A DNA stretch of 64,000 nt from assembly GCA_009363875.1 (NCBI GenBank), contig CM018693.1, positions 77,178,028 through 77,242,027 on the forward strand. Reading direction: 5' to 3'. Shown piece after piece: positions 55,413 through 64,000 of the stretch (the stretch's first letter is position 1; the number at the start of each line of letters is the position of its first letter). The stretch comes from Mikania micrantha (Eukaryota > Streptophyta > Magnoliopsida > Asterales > Asteraceae). The notes beneath the pieces are model-generated. The model was given only the letters and a program-made list of their open reading frames with translations, searched no databases and was not told the origin of the DNA. The position numbers and the translations under genes are program-made.

Positions 55413-55710
55413 CTTCAATAAACCATTACTATATCCTTGCCTATATTTGGTGATAGAATCCTACACAACTACTAATCCCAATCATGACAGCTCATATTAT
55501 AATCATTAAACTGCAATAAACATTGTGGTTAAGTCTAGTTGTATTTCAAACTAACTTTCCCATGGCCTATACATATTAATCACATGTTCTCATCATTGTA
55601 TACCAATCAATAATATCATCAATCATATCCAAAATATCAAATTATCATTACAGGTTCTATCAATACAAATATATATGTAATGACAATACCTGAAATATAG
55701 TGATGTTACA

Positions 55711-55812
55711 GTCTCCCCTAGTTGAGGGAATTTCGTCCCGAAATTCAACTTGGAGTAACTGTAGTGAATAAGTGTGGATACTTAAGTTTCATATGATCTT
55801 CGCGTTCCCAGG
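55711..55812 (-). pseudogene. Element K pol tail: polypurine tract, hairpin and chromodomain end
   Basis: Sense order ending at the LTR: a scrap of the chromodomain codons (TGGGAACGCGAAGATC-like), the stop region, the hairpin GAATTTCGGGACGAAATTC (55728-55746) and the tract TAGGGGAGAC. The coding match to A ends near 55812, where a deletion has removed nearly all of pol. Confidence 0.75.
55728..55746 (-). other. Conserved pre-PPT hairpin, element K
   Basis: GAATTTCGGGACGAAATTC. The outermost pair is G-C instead of the A-T of A, D1 and F, changed on both sides. Confidence 0.75.
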
Positions 55813-56395
55813 TGATTAATATGCATAGGCCATGTGAATTTTAATCCATAATGACTATGTCATGTGAATTTAATTAAAGACACTATATGAAATAACTCAA
55901 TGAGTTATAAGGCTAACTTTTCCAAAATAACCCAATTGTTTTAATCCATCAATCATTTTCTTATTAAAATGCCTAAGGTTTTGATCCTGCATATCATCTC
56001 GAACTTCTTTGTCCAAAATTCTGGGTGATTTCCCAAACAAATTTTCACGAATTACATCCATAGTCTTCCGGGGAACAAAGACTAAGTGGTTTAAGAATAA
56101 CCTAATCTCAATTTGTTTAAGGATTTCCTAATTCGTTCTTAAGTTATAGACAATAATTATTCTACTTCTTTAATCTAATTGGCAACTACTTAATCTAAGG
56201 CTTTCTTATCTTACTATTCCTAAACTAAGACAAGATATACAGTTTAACTATCATACTATTCGATAACTTAAATATACAAAATAAAATAACATACTTATGG
56301 AGTCATCAGACTCCTGTGTCTGCTAGAGGCATCCTCCAAGGGCAGTTCCTTGAAAAATTTCTTAGCATTCCGTATGAGTAGCAGCCGTGGTTGTG
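55813..56395 (-). other. Unassigned body of element K
   Basis: AT-rich sequence between the chromodomain scrap and the gag relic. I see no reading frame, repeat or motif that identifies it; it may be heavily decayed pol. Confidence 0.5.
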
Positions 56396-57007
56396 TCAAG
56401 AGGAAGTAGAGGTGCTCGCTTTCTGTTCCTGTTTCCTAGTTGGAGTAACCCGACAAGTTTGTATCCAGTGTTCGTATCTCCCACAATTCAGACAGTGTTT
56501 ACAAGGTTTCTCTTCACCAGGGTGAAAACCACATCTGCCACATTTAGGAAACGTACCAACATATTGATGGGGAATAGGGGTTACTGGTGACCTACACTGT
56601 TGCATCCAGTGACCCGTCTTCCCACAGCGTGTGCATTGTATGCATGGGAGTTTAGCTCGTTGATAGTAGTGACAAGCTGGATAGAGAGGGGCTTTCCCCT
56701 CATAGTGAACACCAACTCATGTAGTCAAATATGGTAAGATTTGACTGATTGGCATAGCTTCTGTGTAGTTCATAGGTCCTTTTCGCGTTTTAGCTGGTTT
56801 CTTGTTGGGTTCTCCTTCCTCTGATTCCTTCTTCCCTGCTGAAATTTGTGGGAAGCTCCTAGCAAACTCCTCAATGTTCCTGATCCTGGTGATGATTCCA
56901 GGGAGGACCACCACCAATTGTTCAGTGATCAGAGTTGCGAGTGCAACAGTTGCTGGGTCCGTCTCTTGTGGAGGAGGGGGAGGTGATGGTTGTCGTCTCG
57001 ATGGCAT
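56396..57007 (-). pseudogene. Element K capsid-less Gag relic
   Basis: Minus-strand frame starting at 57007 (MPSRRQPSPPPPPQETDPA), closely matching the L protein: LATLITEQL, PGIITRIRN, then directly cysteine clusters without the ALTWW capsid core. Two pieces are seen, 57007-56717 and, after a stop and degraded stretch, 56605-56396 with CLNCGRYEHWIQTC. A third knuckle-like region has lost cysteines ('CYSYGM' near 56390). The base after its ATG is already LTR M sequence. Confidence 0.75.
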
Positions 57008-57169
57008 TGGATGTGTCAGTGACTAGGGTTTAGTGGGTTTTTGGTTTGGGAAATGATAATATTAAAGTTAATAAATAATGGGAATTTATTTACGCGATGG
57101 TGAGGTTACGAACGTTATCTAAACACGAATATTAATTCAGAAATATTAACTTAATAAATGTATTCGCGT

Positions 57170-57310
57170 GAGTGACGATTCACACGAATATAATTATTAG
57201 GAATAATATTCTGAAACGATATTCAATAAATCGTAAATCGAATCGAAACACGATACGAGCGACGAATTCGCAAAGGTGACGATCTTTACGAATACGTACG
57301 CGAGTGACGC
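57170..57310 (+). promoter_or_regulatory. Paired GGTGACGAT boxes, LTR M
   Basis: 'gcgtgagtgacgattcacac' and 'caaaggtgacgatctttacg', about 100 bp apart. Confidence 0.5.
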
Positions 57311-58082
57311 GTTTCGACGAAATAATTAAATAATATCAAATGATATTAAAATTAATAAATTAAAACTGAAAAACGTTTATTAGGAATCACAACGTAAAGC
57401 AAAACCGAGTAAATCAGTTATTTAAAATAATTAATTTTGTAAAAATAAAATGAAATCGTTTTACGAAATGAAATTATTTAAATCATTTTAATTAATGAAA
57501 TTCAATTATTTATTCATGTTATGTTTAAATATGTTTTCGTTAAAAACCGAGCATAACCGATCATTTATTATATTTTTTTTTATATTTTATCGCGATAAAA
57601 ACGAGACCGGTCACGGGGCAATAATACGCGTTATAAGGAAGAAGATCACCATCTTCTTCCTCATTTTTACACACACACTCTCTCACTAAAACCCTAAACC
57701 CGTCACCACTTTCTCTCTCTACCTTCTCTCTACCATAACTCACTCAAAACTTAACCAAATCACCTCATTCTTGCGCCAAATCGAAGATCTCGACATCCTC
57801 TACACGAAAGTACAAAGGATCGGTCCTATCTCCACCTCAAACTCTCGAAATCTTAGTGAGAAGGTACGTTTTTTTAGGGTTTTCTACAACCCGACAAAAA
57901 CCGAACTTTAACCGGTTCAAAACATCACTTTTTCGACCCATACACCTTCTAAATGAGTTTACTCACCTAAACCCACTCAAAACGACTATATATACGACTA
58001 TACCTCGAAATCATCTTCTCCCATGGCTGAAAACCCGTTCGGGCGAATGGCCCATGAGTATGAGCCATTCGGCGAATGAGTG

Positions 58083-58410
58083 GAGAATGAGTGGAGTATG
58101 AGCTCATTCGGGAGAATGAGTGGAGTATGAGCTCATTCGGGAGAATGAGTGGAGTATGAGCTCATTCGGGAGAATGAGTGGAGTATGAGCTCATTCGGGA
58201 GTATGAGCTCATTCGGGAGAATGAGTGGAGTATGAGCTCATTCGGGAGAATGAGTGGAGTATGAGCTCATTCGGGAGAATGAGTGGAGTATGAGCTCATT
58301 CGGAGAATGACTCTCATTCGGGACTCATTCGGAGAATGACTCTCATTCGGGACTCATTCGGAGAATGACTCTCATTCGGGACTCATTCGGGAGAATGACT
58401 CATTCGGGTG
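58083..58410 (+). repeat. 29-bp tandem repeat of the CATTCG zone, LTR M
   Basis: Seven or so full units with period 29 bp (GAGAATGAGTGGAG plus TATGAGCTCATTCGG), one truncated unit, then about three units of a related 29-mer ('gagaatgactctcattcggg'). Each unit contains GAATGAG and CTCATTC, an inverted pair able to fold. Confidence 0.9.
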
Positions 58411-59709
58411 AAAACTCATTAGCATGAGCCATTCTTATGAAAATCACAAGAATGAGTCATTTTCACTACACCAACTCAATTAACAACTTAGATTTCAAAA
58501 AGAACAATCAAATAAGGGATCATAACTCTAGATAACAGTTAATCAAACACAGGTCTGTGAATACAACATCAGTACGAAAACGGTGAGCGCGCATAATACG
58601 AGAACACAGATACTAAGGACTTCAGGTGAGTTCTCATAACCTCCCTTTCTTTAAACTGTTTTTGGTTTTAAAACCCGGAGGTGAAACATGTATACCAAAT
58701 TAAATATTATTTTGATAACACAAGGTTAATACCTGTTTATCAATATGATATTCACATTTGAAATTATCATTATTATGGGATTATCTCTTATTATTTTATA
58801 TCCATGTAAACATTGTTATTGACCTAGGTCAATAACAAAGATTACAAGTATTGTCACAAATCCCGAGAATCATCGCTCTTAACTTCGGTTAATTGCTTTG
58901 ACATCGTGTATTGTCGCGTGGATGGTTTCCACATCTGTGAAGCATTGCCTTTGACTTCGGTTATCTGCTTTGGCTTCATGTATTGTCACGTGGTTAGCGA
59001 CCACTCCATGAATCATGTATTTAACTTATGTTAATTACATAATGATCATGTATAGTCACGAACATTATTTGAGAATATGGTTGATGAGATTGGTTGATTA
59101 GTTTGTGGATTGATTTTCTATATTAGATTATGATTATTTGTGATTGGCTATGATTGATTTGGTTATGTGGTTATGTGATTGTGTATGTGTTTGGCTGTTG
59201 AATTGATGGATGTGTGTTGGATTATCTCATACAGGTATTCATATGGATTTTCTCAAGAAGATCATAAGTTTTATACTCGTTTTAAACAAAGCATTTTATA
59301 AAACCATTTTAAGCATAAACTTTCAAACTCATTTTACTAAAACATTTTTAAATATAAAAACTTATGATTACTCACCAACTACTTTTGTAGTTGACACTTG
59401 ATTTCTTACATGTTTCAGGTGATGGAGACAAGTAGGAATGAAGAGAGGATCTCTTCTATTTTGGACATCATCATATAGGATCTTGGACTTAGTTAATTAA
59501 CTAAATTTCTGGCGATTAGAGTTTAGTTAGTTTAACTAATTCTTTTGTGTAACTAATGTACTTGATTCATGATGAACATGATTTTTGTGTAATTATTTTG
59601 GTTGATTAAATGATATATGATGATTTGATTTAGATGCCCACGAGCTTTTGAACAATCTACACATCCCTCGTGGCATCCCGATGATTCCGCCGTCGGTCGG
59701 GGTGTTACA

Positions 59710-60130
59710 GTCTACTTAAGATATGGTATTACTATTGGAATAAAGATAATGGTCTATCCCTTCTAAGTAATCCTATACTCACTGTGAGGTGATGTATATT
59801 TATCTTACTTTTACCCGAAAGTCATGTGTCTTTCTGAACTCATTGTAACTGTTGTTCCAACTGTTACTTATTCTCATCCTAATTTCCAAAGGAAAGAAAC
59901 CAGGATAGAGTTGTTATTCCTTTAACAGCTCCAGGATATACCTGAGATGTCCTTCGCATTCTGTCTTTCTACTAAAATGATTTAGTATGTCATCCCTAAC
60001 GATAATGATAAACTAATCCAGACACAGTTTGCATACTTAGTTCATGAAGCCCGTGAAAATCATATGTGCATTCTTCTATCCGAAAGGCATTATTGTAACT
60101 TGAAATGCCCATATTTCATTCGGAATGTTG
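59710..60130 (-). pseudogene. Element L reverse transcriptase relic
   Basis: The minus strand aligns at DNA level with A around the RT catalytic region: 'ttcatgaactaagtatgcaa', then a stretch matching FIDDILIYSK, EHEQHLRKILELL and LYAKF, all with substitutions and indels. No open frame remains. Protease and the first half of RT are missing between this and the gag ORF. Confidence 0.65.
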
Positions 60131-60577
60131 TCCCTTGTCCTATCCTCGTCTTGCACTCACAACTGATTTCTCCTGATCCACTTATCTTGTTCAAATAAGA
60201 ACTCAGCATCGTTCTAACATTCATCCTTTCCTAACATCATTGAACTAGAGTTCTCTATTTAAAGTAGCTCAAAATTTTAAGAGGTCTAGGTGGAAGGTGG
60301 AAGCTGACACACTAACTTTGACATTTTGAACTCCTATGAGTTTTAGTGTTCTATTTAACCTAAGTCCTCTTCTTAAATACTGTATTTAAAATGTAATTAT
60401 GGATTTCTCTATCTTTATTTAATCTTTTGAATGCTTACTTAACCTAAAGGTTCCTTAAGTTATTATTATAACTATCTTTTGACACTAACTTTGTTTACGG
60501 CTATTATAATTTATTGTTTCTAAAATCACAACAGACCGTGCAGTTTCATTTAATAAACCAGTAAATAACTTAATGCA
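60131..60577 (-). other. Unassigned stretch of element L
   Basis: AT-rich sequence between the RT relic and the gag ORF stop. Nothing recognisable; presumably deleted and decayed pol. Confidence 0.5.
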
Positions 60578-61483
60578 CTAAGATATAATTTGCATACCTA
60601 TGGAGTCATCGGACTCCGAGTGTTCCCCAGGAGCTGGTAAAGCGAGTAGTTCCTCAGTGACTGCTGGGTCTGCTGGAGGCATTTTCCTAGGGCAGTCCCC
60701 TGCGAAATGTCCATGCATTCCGCACGTGTAGCAGTTGTTGTTAGGTTGAGAGGAAGTAGAGGTGCTCGCTTTTTGTTTCTGTTTCCTGGTCGAATTTACC
60801 CGACACTTTTGAATCCAGTGTCCGTATCTTCCACAAAGTGTACATGATACACATGAAAGTTCAGCTCGATGATGGTGGTGACAAACTGAACAGAGGGAAA
60901 CTTTTCCCTTAGAATGTGCAGGACTTGTGGAAGATATCCTCACGGGGCAGTCTCGTGAAATGTGTTCGGATAATCCGCACACATAGCAATCCTTTCTGTA
61001 TCGAGGAAGAGGATATGTAGTGTTTCCGGGATTCTGGTTATGAGTCGGGGGATTATTACAATCACGACTCCAGTGTCCCTTTTCCCCACAGTTCAGACAA
61101 TGTTTGCACAGTTTACCCTTAGCATGGTGGAGACCGCACGTGGCACATAAAGTAAATTTGTCAGCATGACGCTTATGACCCTCTGACTCCGGAGCAACGG
61201 CCATCTGACGAAGGGGAATGGCCTCAGTGTAGATTACAAGGTCTCTTGATTCTTCAGGATGACACCTTCTTCGCTTCTTGCTTGACTCTCCTGTTTCCGA
61301 TTTCTTCTGCTCTGTAGAAAGTAGTGGGAAGATTTTAGCAAACTCCTCATTATTCCTGATCCGGGCAATGATTCCAGGTAGGACCGCCATCAACTGTTCA
61401 GTGATCAAAGTTGCAAGTGCCTCGACTGCTGGGTCCGTCTCCTGCGAAGGTAGAGGCGGTGATGGTTGTCTTCTTGGTGACAT
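60578..61483 (-). CDS. Element L capsid-less Gag: four zinc knuckles
   Basis: Intact 301-residue frame. Residues 1-50 match the N-terminus of Gag A (MSPRRQPSPP, LATLITEQL). The whole capsid core, about 190 residues in A, is absent. Basic patch KKRRR at 69-73, then CCHC knuckles at 129-142, 166-179, 214-227 and 251-264, two of them preceded by a CxxCxxHH...CxxC cluster. The knuckle unit appears duplicated relative to A, which has two. It should bind RNA or DNA but not form a standard capsid. I chose ATG 61483 over 61540 by analogy with A, and because a branch-site and acceptor-like sequence (CACTAAC ... GATTAG) ends there. A damaged relative in K shows that this is a subfamily feature and not a random deletion. 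Confidence 0.85.
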   Translation of the reverse strand: MSPRRQPSPPLPSQETDPAVEALATLITEQLMAVLPGIIARIRNNEEFAKIFPLLSTEQKKSETGESSKKRRRCHPEESRDLVIYTEAIPLRQMAVAPESEGHKRHADKFTLCATCGLHHAKGKLCKHCLNCGEKGHWSRDCNNPPTHNQNPGNTTYPLPRYRKDCYVCGLSEHISRDCPVRISSTSPAHSKGKVSLCSVCHHHHRAELSCVSCTLCGRYGHWIQKCRVNSTRKQKQKASTSTSSQPNNNCYTCGMHGHFAGDCPRKMPPADPAVTEELLALPAPGEHSESDDSIGMQIIS

Positions 61484-61644
61484 TCTAATCATAACCAATG
61501 TAATATTGGTTAGTGCAATGATCAAATGCAGAAGACACAATGCACATAAATTCCTAATTCCTATGTTCTCTACATGCAGGGTCCCTAGGTTATAGTCTAG
61601 GCCAAACCGTTTAAATAAATGACCTATATTTCTCTATAACCATG

Positions 61645-61656
61645 TCTCTGATACCA
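61645..61656 (-). other. Primer-binding site of element L, one mismatch
   Basis: TGGTATCAGAGA on the minus strand; the last base differs from the TGGTATCAGAGC of the other elements. Confidence 0.85.
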
Positions 61657-62149
61657 ATCTGTCACACCCCGAGCCGGCGGGATAGGATCGGTTGTCCCGT
61701 CGGGCGGAAGGTTCCCGGGGCGCGATATCGGGAGTGATAATCGGACTGATCAGATTGTTACATGGCACATGATACATAAATGAGAAATGCTAAATAGGAT
61801 AGAATTACAAAGTTAAACTACATCAGTATTGTTTATAATTTAACAATGTAACTCTACTGTTAACACCATGAGTTTCTATCTTGTATTTACACAAGATATA
61901 CAAAATGGTAGGTGTAATGTTGCCTTCAAAATATGCAGGTCCAAAACACTAAGTCTTCTATTTGAAGTCCTAGTCCAGAAGTAATGACTTCCTAATTGAC
62001 CTGTTCGTCACCTGAGAAGTCATGCAAAAAGATCAAGTCAACACATGGTTGGTGAGTTCATATAGGTTTGTAACTATGAAAATGTTTTGAACCCTTCTTT
62101 CGGTAAAGACCCTAACCTCATTAACACCACATGTATCATCCAGATCGGT

Positions 62150-62213
62150 ATGCTTATATATAGGGCATACCCCTGGTCAAGGCTACAACCCCGCCCAGAC
62201 GACGTCCCACCAC
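62150..62213 (-). promoter_or_regulatory. TATA-type module, LTR L
   Basis: GGTGGGACGTCG to TATGCCCTATATATAAGCAT on the sense strand, nearly identical to module 1 of LTR A. Only one copy is present. Confidence 0.55.
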
Positions 62214-62599
62214 ATACTAATCCGCATAGGACATTGTTGTTAATGATAATTAAGCATTTTTACCTCCCAAACACTTTTAAACACCCATGAATCCTCTGTT
62301 CTCTGTTCCTGTAATTGCAATCGTTTGAAATCTCTCTTGATTTCATATGTTCATCATACAAATATGATTAAAACAACAATTATAGAATTAGTTATAAATG
62401 CTTAATTAAATAAATAAATAAACATTCAATAAAATCTAAGTCCTAATGATTGGGGCCTTTGGTCAACTCGAGTAGACTAGTCTGTCAATCAAGGTACTTA
62501 GTAGTAGAGGAGATCTGTAAACCTCATCAAACATGTGACCTATAATCAATCAGTCTAGCTAGGACATCTTTTGATATATAGGCTTTTATAGTTCTTTAG

Positions 62600-63060
62600 A
62601 CCGTCCATAGTTCGTATAGTTCTTTAGTTCTTTGGCACATGTTATCTTTGAGCATTTCCCAGATGTTCCTCAAAATAGTTCTTTGTACTTAGTTCTTTGA
62701 AATAGATCGTTAGTTCTTTGACAACACATCCTTGAAATAGTTCTTTGAAAATAGATCGTTAGTTCTTTGACAACACACCCTTGAAATAGTTCTTTGAAAA
62801 TAGATCGTTAGTTCTTTGACAACACGCCCTTGAAATAGTTCTTTGAAAATAGATCGTTAGTTCTTTGACAACACACCCTTGAAATAGTTCTTTGAAAATA
62901 GATCGTTAGTTCTTTGAAAATAGATCGTTAGTTCTTTGACAACACACCCTTGAAATAGTTCTTTGAAAATAGATCGTTAGTTCTTTGAAAATAGATCTTT
63001 GAAAATAGTTCGTTGTCGAGATCTTTAGTTCTTTGAAAATAGTTCTTTGAAATAGTTCTT
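62600..63060 (-). repeat. 49-bp tandem repeat in LTR L
   Basis: About seven units and part units with period 49 bp, marked by 'gaaaatagatcgttagttc' and 'gacaacacaccc'. LTR A has a different 44-bp array at the matching place. Confidence 0.9.
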
Positions 63061-63629
63061 TAGTACGTAACAGTTTCCTAAACATGAGTCTAGGATAACA
63101 TTTATACATGTAAAACATATAAAAGCATTCAAGTAAACAATTTACATAAAACAGTTTACGCATGCTTCTCAGCCCCGCGTTTTAAAACAAAAATGTTAGA
63201 AAAGGGGCAATGAACTCACCTTGTATCTGTTGAGTTGACTTAGCTTAAACGAAAGACTGCACGCGCTCTGTATTGTAATTTGGTTTGTTTTCACGTTCCT
63301 GTATTGATTTCACGTTGTTAAGACTTGTAAGTATAAGTTTGTAGGATTTTGTGTATGTAGATATATGTGTTAGCCCTTAAGTTGGCTAACACGCGTAAGA
63401 CTTGGTCATGATCCCTGTTCGGTCCCATATGTTTGATTCAAGTTAATGACCTTATAAGTTATCATCTTGTCAATAGTTATATGCCATTTGCTTTGATGAA
63501 AGACTTAGTGCTTAGTTTCCAACTCGTCCTTGTTGATTTTATACGTTTTGAACATTTATCGCATAATTATTGATTAATTAAGCAAACATTCTTTTGACAT
63601 ATCTTATTTTGATCTTACTAAATGTAGTG

Positions 63630-63960
63630 AACTCATGTGGGCCTAATCATGGCATATGGACCGAACATTGTGACCAAGTTACTTGTTGGGCCATTTGTGT
63701 AACATGTTGGGCCTTGGGCCCAAATACATAGGTCTTGGAATAGTTTTTTTTTTTTGAACATTTGAGGATGGTGAGGCTTATTTGAAAGTGTGAGATATTG
63801 ATTTGGACTAATGGAATACAAAGGCCTTGTTAAAAGTTACAAAGGCTAGAGTTCAAGTAGTTTTGTGGGCCTTTATTGGGCCTTTAAGGAATTTATTGGG
63901 CCCAAGGTGGGCCTTGGTGATATTTGTTGGGCCTAGAGTCATATAAGGCTGTTGGAATTG
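63630..63960 (-). repeat. GGGCC word zone, LTR L
   Basis: A dozen or so GGGCC/TTGGGCC words in 330 bp, similar in type to the GGCCCA zone of LTR D and the small patch at 4861-4900 of LTR A. Confidence 0.7.
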
Positions 63961-64000
63961 AAATTGGGCCAGAAATGGGTTGTTGACCAAGTGAATGACA

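Larger units (their letters stand above)
53011..55710 (-). repeat. Element K 3' LTR (left limit uncertain)
   Basis: Related to LTRs B and M; the sense start is TGTAACATCAC at 55710. Sense order: two TATA-type modules, paired GGTGACGAT boxes (54825-54970), a GA-rich stretch on the plus strand (54505-54590), the TCGA word zone (53655-54220), a (TA)n run, donor-like GCT|GTGAGTTC (about 53095) and 'ggtgaaacatgtatac' as in B and M. Beyond about 53010 it no longer aligns with M, so its 3' end is not defined. Confidence 0.75.
57008..59709 (+). repeat. LTR M: B-type gypsy LTR, 5' end missing
   Basis: Plus-strand LTR ending GGTCGGGGTGTTACA at 59709, homologous to LTR B. It lacks roughly the first 400 bp, and its left edge abuts the start codon of the K gag relic. 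It has paired GGTGACGAT boxes (57170-57310), a CT-rich stretch (57650-57735), CATTCG words with a 29-bp tandem, donor-like TTCAG|GTGAGTTC (58625/58626), acceptor-like TGTTTCAG (59418) and the intact equivalent of A's insertion site (58591-58600). No primer site follows its 3' end. Confidence 0.85.
59710..64000 (-). mobile_element. Element L: gypsy element with capsid-less Gag and mostly deleted pol
   Basis: Minus-strand element: 5' LTR from 61660 to beyond the window, primer site, an intact 301-codon zinc-knuckle ORF, then only a decayed RT scrap before LTR M at 59709. The LTR is of the A type (ends GGGGTGTGACA; same tail, acceptor and TATA-type module). Its 3' end is not visible. Confidence 0.8.
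61660..64000 (-). repeat. Element L 5' LTR (runs off the window)
   Basis: Sense 3' end GGGCTCGGGGTGTGACA at 61660, homologous to LTR A. From left to right: acceptor-like TTCTCAG (62012), TATA-type module (62150-62213), 49-bp tandem repeat, donor-like CAAG|GTGAGTTC (about 63217), GGGCC word zone (63630-63960). No genes. Confidence 0.9.

Noticed and set aside
57495..58101. Possible small host genes in 57.5-58.1 kb
   Set aside because: Region is LTR M leader sequence homologous to LTR B; the ORFs are short and not shared with LTR B.
62600..63060. Regular array resembling a CRISPR
   Set aside because: Plain 49-bp tandem repeats with no unique spacers, inside a plant LTR. The same applies to the arrays at 58083-58410, 21655-21900 and 5640-5840.

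Overview
The window is repeat-rich plant nuclear DNA. I see no host protein gene, rRNA, organellar insert or CRISPR array. Nearly all of the 64 kb is LTR retrotransposon sequence inserted into older LTR retrotransposon sequence. Three things point to a eudicot, most likely Asteraceae: chromodomain-bearing Ty3/gypsy elements of the Tekay/Del type with LTRs of 2.9-4.2 kb, initiator-tRNA-Met primer sites (TGGTATCAGAGC), and an orphan retroelement protein starting MANL with a MYPRFVQ motif. I recall relatives of that protein from composite genomes; this was not checked by search.

Layout from left to right. Element B (minus, gypsy) runs off the left edge; its gag start is at 500 and its 5' LTR begins at 1947. 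A complete young gypsy element, A (2979-16338, plus), sits inside that LTR with a perfect TTATG target duplication. B's LTR resumes and ends at 18786. B lies in a decayed, probably Ty1/copia element E (minus, LTR 22183-22688). E lies in the 3' LTR of gypsy element F (minus). F's broken pol (23206-23643 and 27691-29512) is split by solo LTR G (23644-27690, TSD CCCAC) and then by H (29513-33084, minus), a decayed element with orphan proteins. Gypsy element D (33085-43686, plus) is inserted in H. It carries an acidic coiled-coil ORF ahead of gag, and its 3' LTR is cut off and joined to H', an oppositely oriented relative of H (43687-44902). J, a gypsy LTR fragment (44903-46654), follows, then a complete non-autonomous element I (47264-52879, minus, TSD ATGAC). 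I encodes one long orphan reading frame and no pol. The right end holds K (LTR to 55710, minus, mostly deleted body), M (plus LTR 57008-59709, truncated at its 5' side) and L (minus, 59710 to the right edge). L has an intact Gag-like ORF with four zinc knuckles but no capsid domain.

Element A looks able to encode its own mobility: one intact Gag-PR-RT-RNaseH-INT-chromodomain frame and LTRs with three mismatches in 4240 bp. D has intact domains but gag and pol are in different frames. H, H', I, K and L would depend on proteins supplied in trans if they move at all.

The most unusual signals are in non-coding DNA. LTRs of different families share (i) a TATA-containing module of about 65 bp, (ii) paired GGTGACGAT boxes about 100-130 bp apart, (iii) a strong splice-donor-like AG|GTGAGTTC with a matching acceptor, (iv) zones packed with one short CG-containing word whose identity changes between elements (CGAACC, CATTCG, TCTCGA, TCGA; GGCCCA in D), and (v) a hairpin just before the polypurine tract that shows compensatory changes. 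Some word types occur in both gypsy and copia-like elements, so shared ancestry does not easily explain them.
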